This document shows, piece by piece, positions 23,201 to 35,200 of a DNA stretch of 64,000 bases (within the stretch, counting starts at the first letter, position 1; the number at the start of each line of letters is the position of its first letter). The translations under genes were made by a program, and so were the position numbers. The stretch comes from Branchiostoma lanceolatum (lineage: Eukaryota; Chordata; Leptocardii; Amphioxiformes; Branchiostomatidae), in NCBI RefSeq assembly GCF_035083965.1, contig NC_089729.1:19145964-19209963 (forward strand). Reading direction: 5' to 3'. The notes under the pieces are model-generated. The model worked only from the letters and a program-made list of their open reading frames with translations, was not told where the DNA came from and ran no database searches.

Positions 23201-26200
23201 TTCGTACGAATAACAATAAAAAGACCATTTAGCCTTACATAATAACGGAGTTAATTATCTATTCCTGACCGCCATATACAGACGGGCATAATAAAGATAG
23301 ATGATTGATAGTTAGCATTTAGACGCGGTGCTTTTATACTATTTGCCCCATACCAAGTACAATAGCAATACACAGTGCAATACTGCCCCTAGCGATTCCT
23401 ATATAAAGCTCATGTCCTCTTGACTGCCACTGCAGTTTTTATCTAAATCGCTATATGTCATTAATGTATGGTCCGAAATTGAATATGGAATTCAGACCTG
23501 CACTGATGGTAAAAAGTGATATACACAAACATGAAAATATTAGTCGTATAGAACTAAAAGAAACTGGGTGGTCTTCGGACATCAAGATTTTCAGAGTAAC
23601 TTTTATCTTTTTAGTCGAAATGAGTTGAGTTGTAGTTTAGGCCATATCTACGCTCTGAAGACCGATTCCTAACCTCCCTATCCTCCTGCGAAGTCTTTTT
23701 CTTGGTGGCCATGGATTTTTTTTTTGGGGGGGGAGGGTTGGTATGTTTTCTGAACGCTCTCATTTTCTTTAAGCCTACTGCATCGACATAACGATAAAGC
23801 TTAGCCGTAAAAGATCAAGCGAGTGATCAGAAAACAGCGCAAATCAGTCATACAAAATCGCCAGCCAAGCAAAAGGTCTGCTTTGGAGGCTGACATATTT
23901 CAGTGTCTGAATCATACTTTTTATTCGGTAACTGATTGCATGTTTTGTGGTACAAAATAGGTAAGATTACGCCCAGTTTGCTGCTAGTTACAATATACTA
24001 CAAGCACAATACATCGTAACCTGCATTTTTTCTGTCGCCTCAAACTATTGTACAGCAAAACTATAGACCCCATTTTTTGCTACCAGAATATTGAAAATTA
24101 CACGGTTTCAAAAATTGTCTGCACTTCTTTGTCTTTACTATAACTTTTAACAATAGGCATGTCCAACGTTGCGCAGTTCTACTTTTACTTATACTTTCAG
24201 TATCAACTGTTTTTGCTGAAATCAAGTTGTATCTACTAAGAAAGGTTTTTCATGTTTTGATTTTCAGAAGCTTATAATGGGTCTGGTCAGTACTTTCTAG
24301 AATTGACTTAGCCATCAAAAACTATTTGGTCAAAGGGAGAGGATAGCAAAACTTTTTAAAAAATCTCACGTTAAAAAGTTAGCACTTGTCCAACCGACCG
24401 CTCTTGTTTGTTCTTGTCCTACAGTCGGCGATAGCCTGGGCCGCTACTCTAAAGGAGACAAGGTCAAAGTTGAACATGACCTGATGACCCTACAGCTGCT
24501 CCAGAGAGGTCATGGTGGTTTCACCTTACCGATGTTAGAGGTGACATGTTTTCTTATATTTTTCTTTATGCTATATTCTACAGGTCTTTTCAAATCTTGC
24601 AAGATAACATGGTTTCTGTCGATTCTTCTAAACTGCCTTTTAAACAAAAAGCTGCAGAAGAAACTTTTTTTTTACAATCGTTTATTTCATCACGACGAAA
24701 GAATAGGATTGTTTACAACAATGTTGATAACTGTCCTTGCCACATGTATGTTTCCTATAGCTATGTCTATACCGCATGCATATTTCCCAAGTTAACGTAA
24801 TTGCAATCAGCCTTTGGTGAGGAACTTGCAACTAAACGTACTTTTCATAAATAGTCTAAGGGTTCTCTCCTGCATTTTGAGTTGAGTAATGTTAAGGTGG
24901 GCTTGGGCATTGATACACAATGTAGTTTTGCAACAAAAACAAGTGAGGTTGCAGTTATACAAGACAATGGAAAGCTATCTAAGAAGACATTACTGTCACA
25001 TTGTTTCTTGGTAATATGTTTGTCTACTTATGACGTAATTAGAATATAAGTACTTTGATTCACACATGTTTAGTTTTGAATTATTTTTTTTAGATTAAAG
25101 TAGTTCATCACAACTTTTTATGGCACTGTTGATCTCCTTTCTAGTGCATAGCGACAGAAGGAACTGTAGAAGGCGTGGACCAGGATGGTGACATAGTCGT
25201 CCGGTATCCTAGTGGACACAGGTAGGTCTAAATCCTTATAGACAAATTTCTGCCCCCCCCCCCCCCCCACACACACACCCCAATGCCATTGGCAATGATA
25301 TCCATGATGTTACAAGAAAACGTATAACTTTCACCATCTGACTGACATAATATGACTTGTCTCATTACAAGAAAATGAACTTCATCTAATAAGATTGAAG
25401 CCTAAGTATGAGATATAAACATTTTATTTTTTTCTCAGATTTTGCCTGAACCCCGACGCCCTGACAAAAGTCGGCGGGGACGACAGCTCGGCCCTCCGTA
25501 CAGGAGACTGGGTACGAGTCAGTGACGATCACGGGAAGGTACAGCGGCAGCAAGTTGGACACGGCGGCTGGAACAACGACATGGCAGCGGTTAGTCTTTA
25601 TCTTTTGTTTTTAACGTTTTTTGCTATCATCTTAATAGATTCTGTCGTTAGTATGCAATACAATCTTTATTGACACAACAAAAGTACAGCGACTCTCGTA
25701 AGGTCTACTTAATCTATACATACATACATACATACATACATGCCAACAAACAAAGTTCAAACTGATGAATTTGTTTATATACAATCATATGGAATAGGGC
25801 AACATACTGAAATTTAGAGTGTGTCGTATACTTATACATTACTTGTTTTTATTTCCAAACATTCTTTGATGTATATACCTATTTGAACACAGTAAGGATT
25901 ATCTCCTCTCAGTATGTAATCAAATCTATCAACAGAATGGAGCATATTGAATTCACTTGAACAAGTGGAAATAAAGGTGAACAGCTTAGAGCGTTTATCC
26001 TCATATCTTGAACAATTCATGATAAAATGGCGTTCGTCTTCAATTTCATTTGGGCAGAATGGACAAAACCTTTCATCACTGGGAATTTTACGATACCTTC
26101 CGGTTTCAATGTTCAATTTATCACTAGATATTCTTATCTTTGTAATTGCTTTACGAATTTTGAAGTTATGTACGCTTGTAAGGTACTTTTCTTGTCCGTA

Positions 26201-29200
26201 TATTTTCTTTAAAGAGGAATAGACAGAAGTTTTGAATTGTTTTTAATAGAACTATGCCAATCTTGTATGTATATATCCTGCAGACGTTGTCGTAACTGGT
26301 TGATTAACATGTCAGTCTGATATAGTCTAGGGTTTGTCCATACATGTCCAAAACCGTTATAGTCAAGAATATCATTAACATGGTTCACCCAGTCATGATC
26401 ACCAGAATGTAGAACGTCGTATGCTTCATGTAATAGGGTATCTTGGGGCATATGATTAGGTACGTATTGATTAGGTAAAAACTTAGGACTGTTTGTAGGT
26501 ACAGACGTTGTCGTTGGTTGCTCTATTGACATCCAATTAAGATTGAGAGTTAAGCTTTTAAACAGGGTAAATGATACCATTCTTTCTTATTTTCTTTAAG
26601 CCTGTGAGCAAGGGTATTAAGAAAAGAACTGATTATCATACTAATGATTAAAAGTTCTAAACACAGTGACTAGGCTAGCGGACACGAGATAGAGAGGTTA
26701 CGGGTTTGATTCCTGGCAATCCTGGCTGGATGAGAAAGGCACTTTTCTTTCACCACTCGATCATGTGCAAATATGAGCACCCGCAGCTGAAAGGTTAGGG
26801 AGGTAAACGGCGGTGGAAGGAGATAAAGGGGCTTGGTCTTCCAATACCATGTCCTGGATACTGCGGATAACAACCCACTGCCCCTACGCTTCAAAAAAGG
26901 CTATGGAAGGAACTACTTATCATCATCATTGTTGTTGTTACTGTTACAGAGCCTGGGGAAAGTAGGCCGCATCGTGCACGTGTTCCCCGACCGGGACGTG
27001 AAGGTGGATGTTGGCGGCAGGATGTGGTGCTTCAACCCGGCCAGCCTGACTAAGGTGTCCGCTCCTGGAGGAGGAGGGAACAGACTGAGTGTGGGAGACC
27101 TGGTGAAGATTGACAGTAACGCGTCCAGGGTCCGGACCATGCAGGAAGGGCACGGTGGATGGGTACCCGCAATGTCAGCCGTAAGTTAACCATGCTTAAC
27201 TAATGCAAAGGTCACATTTCCAAACCGGTGCCCGGCCGGGCTGTTTGCGAGAACGATAAGTATGATACGGAGGGCAACAAAAAAAGACCTTTATTAATGA
27301 TCATTATTTGTGTATATTTCTTAGCCCGATCGGGCCCCGATTTTGACATGCGACGTCGATAATAGCATAAGGTTGTACAGATTATTCCTCGGTCACATAT
27401 CAAATGATGTATCCCCATCCGGGATCCGGCCCCGATGGACCCCGACCGTGGGCCCACTCCAGCTAGCCCCCAAAATGACCCGACAGCCACTGTATTCTCT
27501 TTAAATTCAAATGTAGAGACAATTACACACAAAGTTATGACGCCCACATGTAAACAAACTTACAATAGCGCCATGCCACCACTGGGCTAAGCCAAAAGTA
27601 AAAATAATAAAAAACACAGCCGTAAACTACCTGGCGGGGAACCGGTTTGGAGATGCACACTAAATATGATTTGTGTATATAGCTTACTCAATGCTTTTTC
27701 AACAATTAATCATCAAAACTTAGGTCTCCAAATAACGTATAGTGTGGACCACACTCATCACTTCAATGCATTACCAGCGAGATAAAGTTATGTTAAACTT
27801 ATTTCTATTTTATCTATCCCAAGTCTTTAGGCCAGGTTGGTCGAGTAGTAGCGGTTGGTGCCGACCGTGTAAAAGTGGAGATTCCAGGGAAAGGCGGCTG
27901 GCTGTACAACCCCGTCGTGCTGACGAAGGTTGAGAAGGCCAGGTCCGACAGTAGCGGCAGTAGTAGCAGCAGTGGCAGCAGTAGTGCCAGTAGCAGCAGT
28001 AGTGGTGCGGCGGAGATCAGTGTGGGAGACCTTGTCCGTGTGAGTAATGACGCTGAGCGGGTCAGGCTGCTCCAACGGGGACATGGCGGCTGGAACGACA
28101 GGATGTTAGAGGTGAGGCGATCTTTACTTTGCCAATTAAAGGTTCAGCTTCATATTGCGTTCGTGTGTGTGTATGTCGACGCGTGACTCGGGACAGCCTG
28201 GATGGATTGCCGCTATATATGGTATGTGTGTAGGTCTTCAAAAGATATGATTGGCCCCTAGTTGTCTGTCTTGGTACTGCAGTCGGTTTCCGTATCCTTT
28301 TGTTTGAAGCTGTGGTAGCTATAGATAGCTTTCGTGCATGTTAAGAGGTCGTGGAACTCTAGCTTCGTAATTTTATCGACGCCAATGTTTTTATCGCGGA
28401 GAAAGGTTTCCTCTTAGTTGGTAACCACTAAAAGTTGAAATTGCATCAAATAACATAATCTTAGCAACATTTCACCCAGAGAGCGTTTAGCTATTACCTT
28501 TTTTCTGTCTCTTGTTCAAGTTCATTGCAGTTCAGCAGTTTAGTCAAGGATTTTCGTTGAAATATCTATCAATTTTTTTTAATTTTGAAACCCTCTAGTA
28601 GATATATCCAGGGGCAACATGTTGCATGTTATGCTGGCCAATCAATACTAAATAAGGATCTGTTGCTGAGTAACATTGTTTCACATAACAAATCCTGCCA
28701 TTCTCCAATCACCAGGCCTCAGGCAAGGTTGGACGTGTGGTCAAAGTCGATTCGGACAACGACATGACAGTCCACGTGGACGGCACGGACTGGCTCTTCA
28801 ACCCGAACTCACTGACCAGGGTGTCGTCAGGTAAAGATAGGACGAGCAAATATCGCCGTTATCTAGACGTTTAATCCTTTTATTTTACAATTCTTATTTT
28901 GTTTCAATCTTTATTTCCTTGCTCAAACCCTTGACTGTCTCTTTGCTAAACACCATGCAGGGCTATTGAGAATTTGAACTGTTCACCGACTCAAAATGAC
29001 GGTCTCACAGATCAGCTATATGACTCGATCTCTTTGGCCACATAAAACTGGGTACATGTGACGTCAGCAATGGGTCAAAGGTTATTGGAAGTCGATATCA
29101 CCCTCCGCCTGGAATAACCGCCCGAAGAACCTGATGTAAAGGCTGACATTATTCACAACATTTGATCTCATTCGTATTGTTACCTTTTACTTCTGATACC

Positions 29201-32200
29201 TTTTTTCTGTGACTTTATATTTGTGAATGGTTGAATACCAAAACCTGTTTATCACGTCCTGCTTTCAAAACATTGAAAGAACTTGTCGAATTTCCGACAA
29301 GATGTTAACAATTCTTCAGGAGGGGGTTCACAGGCCGCGCCTAAACCATCGAGTGGCGAGAAATCCGCCATGTGTGCCAAGGGAACGCACCAGTGGAACA
29401 AGGACAAGTGTAAGGTGTGCAAGTTTTGCAAAAAGTGCACCGGCTACGGGGGCAAATGTGTGGAAGAAGCAAAAGGAAAACTTCTGCGGTTTCCTGGCGG
29501 GTAAGTTGTTCTAAACATCAAACATGTCAAAGACTGTATCAAAGTCTCTCTGTTGTATGTCGTTCTTAAAACTTCGAATACATTCTATTCTAAGTAATCT
29601 GTTTCCGTGTGAATACGCTAGCTTTTGGGCAACATTATCGCACTTTAGTCTGTGTTAGGCCCATTTAGGACCTGCTTGCATTGTTAGTATTCAACGTTCA
29701 AAGATAAAAGTTGGACAAACTGGGTCGCATTTTCGAACCGAACCCGACCGCAGTTTTCCGGAACAAAAATTATGACATAAAAGATAATAAAGCTCACAAC
29801 ACGTATAAAAAAATAATAAGGCCCACTTTATACCCAGCCTTTCACGACAGCCGTCGGGACGCTGCTGTCGAATTTGTGCATTTTCTTGATGAAAGCATTT
29901 TTTTTCTACTTTTGTTAAGCATCCCGGTCGGGCTACGGTTTAGAAATGTGACTACGTATAAAATGGAGATGGTGGTAAAAAGCAGCTGCTAGCGTTCATA
30001 TGCGTATGAATTAATGAACTGCTATTAAACGACAACCGTACTTCAATGGTAATATGACATTAATTAAGAACAATCAAATATTGTCGACAACAACAAATTA
30101 GTTATATTATCGTCATAGATGGATGATTTGATATCACTTTTGTAATAGGATGTCAAATTAGTATCAATGTATTAGTCTCTGCTTTACTTGAGGTAATCAA
30201 AATGGCTTTTTTAATAACCGCTGTCTCTACCTCAGTCCGTGCGGCTCTGTGGTCTGGGTGACGCTGGGTGTGAGCGGTGCGGTTGTTGCCGGACGTGTGC
30301 CGGGGAGGACGACAGTAGCGACAGTGACGAGGACATCGGCGGACTGATGAGGCACCTGGCCGTCGGGCGGGATCAACTCACTGTTTTGGACCTTCTGAAA
30401 GGTAACCTGTATACTCAGTTTTAACTATAACCGTCTTAGCTTGAAAGTTCATCTGTGTTGGTAGAAACCATTCTTAAACGAGTTTTAACTGTGAATCCTT
30501 GACAAAGACCGATGTCGTACTGTCGAAAATTTGGGTAAGTCCAATTTTTTGTGTTGGAAATTACAGTTAAAACTCGTTTAAGAATAACCGTCTTACATTG
30601 CACAATTACAAAATAGAGGGAATGGCAGCGAAAAAGATCAAATATTGAGTGATAGGTAGAATGGATTCCGTTGACTACATCCTCCATGCAGCAACTAGCT
30701 TCAATTATTATCATTATCATTATTAATATTATTATTGATATCATTCTATTGTTATAAATTATCAAAATCAAATTACGTAAAGCCGGTGGCCCTAAGCCTG
30801 TGTACGTGGGAGCGTCAGGCGTAAGCCTAAGACGTCAATCATCTGCACAGACGTCAAGAACCCAGCACACTTACGCTTATCTAGAAGCCTATGATTTCCA
30901 AGGTGTTTTTGTTTACTAGAAAAAGCAAGCAATGCCAAAGCAGGATCCTGTTTTAAACTTTACGCTTTGTTCCACGTATTGTTCTTCGACTTCGACGGAC
31001 AAAAACCTTCTGGCATATCAAGCAGGCGTGGTGGTTTTACTCGATATTTTAGAACAGGAAATCAAATATTCTTTGTGCCGGTTATGTTCTGAAAGTCAAG
31101 AACAAGCGTCTCTATTTTCTCTTCCCCATTAGCTGCTCTTGAGAGGAGTGAGGACGGAGCAGGTACCCCCAGGTCCGTGAAGACGCTCTCACCTGAAGAA
31201 CGCCGGGAGAAGCTGTACGAGCACCTGCCCAAGATGAGCAAGGCCATCGACATGGTCAAATCAAAGAGGTACTACAGTGTAGTTTAGTCAATTGTTAAGC
31301 TTATTAAATGGCTGTAGTGGTTATCAAATCAAAATCTATGACGCAGCGCTTGCATGTCTTAGGTCAACTGGTGTTAAATGAGCAGTAGTTTTTTGAACTC
31401 TGCAATAAATAAAGTTAATTGATTTATCAACGTCAATTAGCTTCAGCGATGCAACAATTACCTAAAACAGAAATGCTGTGATTCCCGTGTCCTCCCGGAT
31501 AAAAACATTATTTTACGGCAATCTAAATTTGGTTGCAGTGCACCCCTGGAATTGTTGGATTCTTGCCCAGTAGTAACGAAGTAAGTACTCTTTCCCCCCA
31601 CAAATGATACAGTGCATATCGTGTTCGTGTAGCTTAAGGTCTCACGCGCCAGTTAGGCCACCCCATAGGAAAAAACGTTAAAACACCAACCTTTCATGGC
31701 CGTAATTCCAATAAAACACAGTTTCCTGAGATGTTTTACTTTCTATTGCAAGCACACACGATCTTAAGACAATGGAAAAAATGTCACCAAAATATAACCT
31801 GGGGAGCGATCTGTAATGGCATTTAAAACTGTCGTTACCTGCCAGTCGCAAGAGGTTTTCTGGTGCCGAGAGAGGCCGACCGCAGTACTCAGGTCAAAAT
31901 AGCGTGTACGTCCGACAATCGCTTGAATGCCGAAACTTTCCTGCCTTATCCTGTCAGAGATGAACAAGCTTTCATCTCAAATGCTTATTATATCAGGTGG
32001 GATCGATCAAAGGCAAATTATCATCGACCTAAACACCTGACTTTGGGGCCTAATTATTTTTTTTAGCCCGCACTCTTTTGGCATCTACACGCGGAGTAAT
32101 TGAGGCATGAGACCTTAACTGACCGAAGCCTCACAGTTCATGGGCTTCTGGTTCCAATTAGGTGGAAACTAGGAGACCCCGTTTCAAATCATGGACAGCT

Positions 32201-35200
32201 AATATTGGTTGGGGATGTAACCGTCTTTAGGAATAGCCGCAAAATAGGGGTTCGATGGAAATGGTCTATGTGCCACTAGGCTTCATCTGATCAACAACAA
32301 CATCGCAAGAGGTTCTTATCGCTTGAACTGTTGTTAATGAACAGGGATGGGGGGTCTGTCTCCACCATCAAAGACACGCTGGAAGAAGCTCTGGACGGCC
32401 CCTACAAGTCGTTCCCTAAGAAGGCAGAACGTAAGATCATGGGAGACCATCTGGCCAACATCGGGGGTGCGCGAGCATTGACAGACTACCTAAAGTTCCT
32501 CATGAATGGAAAGCACACAGAAGAACAGGTATGGGACCCACACTTTTTAAGACCTATTCTTGTTTCTGAAAAGCGAGGTCAAGTATGAGCACTCTTTAGA
32601 CTATCACGACAAGTTAAAGTATCATTTGTGAAACATTGCAACAAAGATATATGCCATTCATTGAAATAGAATGTTGATCTGAAGTAAATGAAAATGCTGT
32701 ATGACAATTTATGTCATGCCTGGACCTGATACGGGTGTTCCGGACCGTGTGATAACTATCCGGATCACATAGGTTTCGGAAGTGTTATCACACAGGCTTC
32801 CATAGAATATTTCGAACGCATTTCGAGCACGCCGGTTGCGCGGCCGTCAGACTTCGAATACCGGATTCGGAGATTAGAATCAATGTTGTTGCAGTTTTGT
32901 GTTCGAGGACACAAAACTCCCTCAACTTCTGGCGCATTCCGCATTGAAATGTGTGTTTTCTCGGGTGGGTACGGCCCAGGTATGACATAAATAAAATACA
33001 ACACGTTGTATTCCGCATCACCCTCGGTCCCAGCCCTCCCGCGGGTCGGATCGCCCTCCAGCCTACGGCCGTCGGGCGATCCGACCCGCGGTCGGGCTGG
33101 TACCTCGGGTGATACGGAATACCCCGTGTTGTATTCTATATGAATCATATAATTGCAATCAGATAAAATATAGACCAAATATGCCCAAATCAGGAAAGTG
33201 TAGATTTGCATATCTTGCCTAACAATGTTATCATGATACTAGAAATGTAATACTGTTACTGTACTAGATTGAGGTTAATTGTCAGCTAACACAGAAATAG
33301 ATCGTTTATTCATCATAAATGCTATAGATTAAAGTAAAAACATGATTTGCATTTCTCTGAGCCGATTGTCACATGTCTGTTTTTTTTTTAAACATCTGCA
33401 GGTGCAGCTGAAATGCCTGCATGTCGTCCGGAGTCTGTTGTGGAATTTCTCCGATGCCAGTTTCGAGTTCTGTCGGGAACTCGGCAAGTCCGGCCTTCTG
33501 ACGATTGTTGCCCAGGATCTGGCCAACTTCGACGGTGCTGATCTCAAGCATGAGGTAAGAAAATTATTCTTTTTATTGAAGAGCGTGACATTTATGTCGT
33601 ACTAAATCTTGGTCTACTGTGATCAATCATAAATATCTAATGTTACGGTATTCATCTAAACCAAAAACAGCTCATATTCATGGTTCGTTTATATACTATA
33701 TATGCAATGTAAATGTTTGCAATTTTTTATGTGTAATCTGTTAAAACGATAAAACATAAAATGACTTGAAATGATTTAAATGATTGGATTTCCAAAGTAT
33801 AAACAATTTAGCATAATTAAAAAAATTAAACATTTGCATTCATTTGAGTCCATGACTACCCTTGCGTACTTCTCTATCACTGGCATTTGTTATGATCACG
33901 ATTATAGTTAGTCTGCGCTTTCGTAGGCGATATATACAGAATACAACACGGAGTATTCCGTATCACCCACGGGCGATCTGACCCGCGGGAGTGTTGGGAC
34001 CGAGGGTGATGCGAAATACATCGTGTTGTATTTTATTTATGTCATACCCTGCCGAGGAAACACATAATTTAATGCTTAATGCGCCAAAAGTTGTGGGAGT
34101 TTTGTGTCCTCGAACACAAAACTGTAACAACATTGATTCCAACCTCCAAATCCGTTATTCGAATTTTTGACAGCGGTGCAACCGACGCGTTTGAAATGCA
34201 TTCAAAATATTCTATGGAAGCCCGTGTGATACAACTTAGAACCCCGCGTGATACGGAACATTATCACCTGGTTCGGAACAGCCGTATCAATCGTTTTCGC
34301 GGCCCAGGTATGACATAAATTAAGATATCGAAGACCTTAGGCATGCTGCTGACTTCATCGCATCTCACTATCTGATCCACATTTCCATATTTCTACGTTT
34401 TACTTATAATCCAGGTCATCCATCTGGTGGTCCTGTCCGCCATTGCCGTGATGCACAACTGTGCCAAGGTGCCGGAGAACCGGCACTTCTTCCAGGACAT
34501 CAAGGCCGTCGACCGCATTAGGCCTTACCTGCAAGTCGAAGATCTGAACCTAAAGGTAAACCTTTGAATACAGATCTGTTCATTGTTCCTCACACACGCA
34601 ATGTAAGCCTAATGGTGGTAACTTTTGGAAGACCTTTAGTATATAAGACACAATCAATATGGGGTAATTAATCATGTCGCACAGAACATATTGTAGATAT
34701 TATTTTGATATTGCCAACTAGTAGCAGCCTTTTTCAGATGCTCTAAAACAATATAACGTTAAATTCTTTTTTGAGATGCTCTTAAACAATATGTAACGTT
34801 AAATTCTTTTTGCCGACTGTGAGAGCAAATGGGTTGAGAGAGTAATCTGGTAACTGCTGGTGGAATGGTAGCTGGCTATCATAGTATGAAAGTTGTGGTG
34901 AGTTTCCAACCACATAGATAGTGAAAATATATTTGTACTAATTGAGGAGCACCAATTGAGGAGCACATTATGGCATCTAAGAACTGTACCTTTTCTTTTG
35001 AAAAGGTAACTGTGACCCAGGTACATGATATGCTTACCTCTCTTCCTCTATCTTATACAACTGGGTTTGACAACATAGACACTTCATTGCTACGTATCTC
35101 TGCTGACCACATAGCAGGTCCTTTAGGTCATATCTTTAACAGCTCCTTTGAACAAGCAACATTCCCTGCACAATGGAAGAATGCGAAGATACTGCCTCTA

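Larger units (their letters stand above)
24425..28830 (+). other. Four tandem Mind-bomb SH3 (SH3_15-type) repeats
   Basis: Each repeat runs GDxVxV...LQxGHGGWxxxM then xGxVGxV...DGDVxV...WxFNPxxLTKV. The first halves end GHGGFTLPMLE, GHGGWNNDMAA, GHGGWVPAMSA and GHGGWNDRMLE; the second halves begin CIATEG, SLGKVG, SLGQVG and ASGKVG. A phase-0 intron sits at exactly this point in all four repeats. Domain borders therefore do not coincide with exon borders. Only repeat 1 has an extra intron (25222-25438). Repeat 3's acceptor is taken at 27823 (CCCAAG) rather than the nearby TTTAG, because only the former keeps the frame and the SLGQVG start. Confidence 0.85.

Noticed and set aside
27831-27836. 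Acceptor TTTAG at 27830 for Mib-repeat exon 6
   Set aside because: It gives a stop within six codons; the acceptor at 27823 restores the frame and the SLGQVG repeat start.
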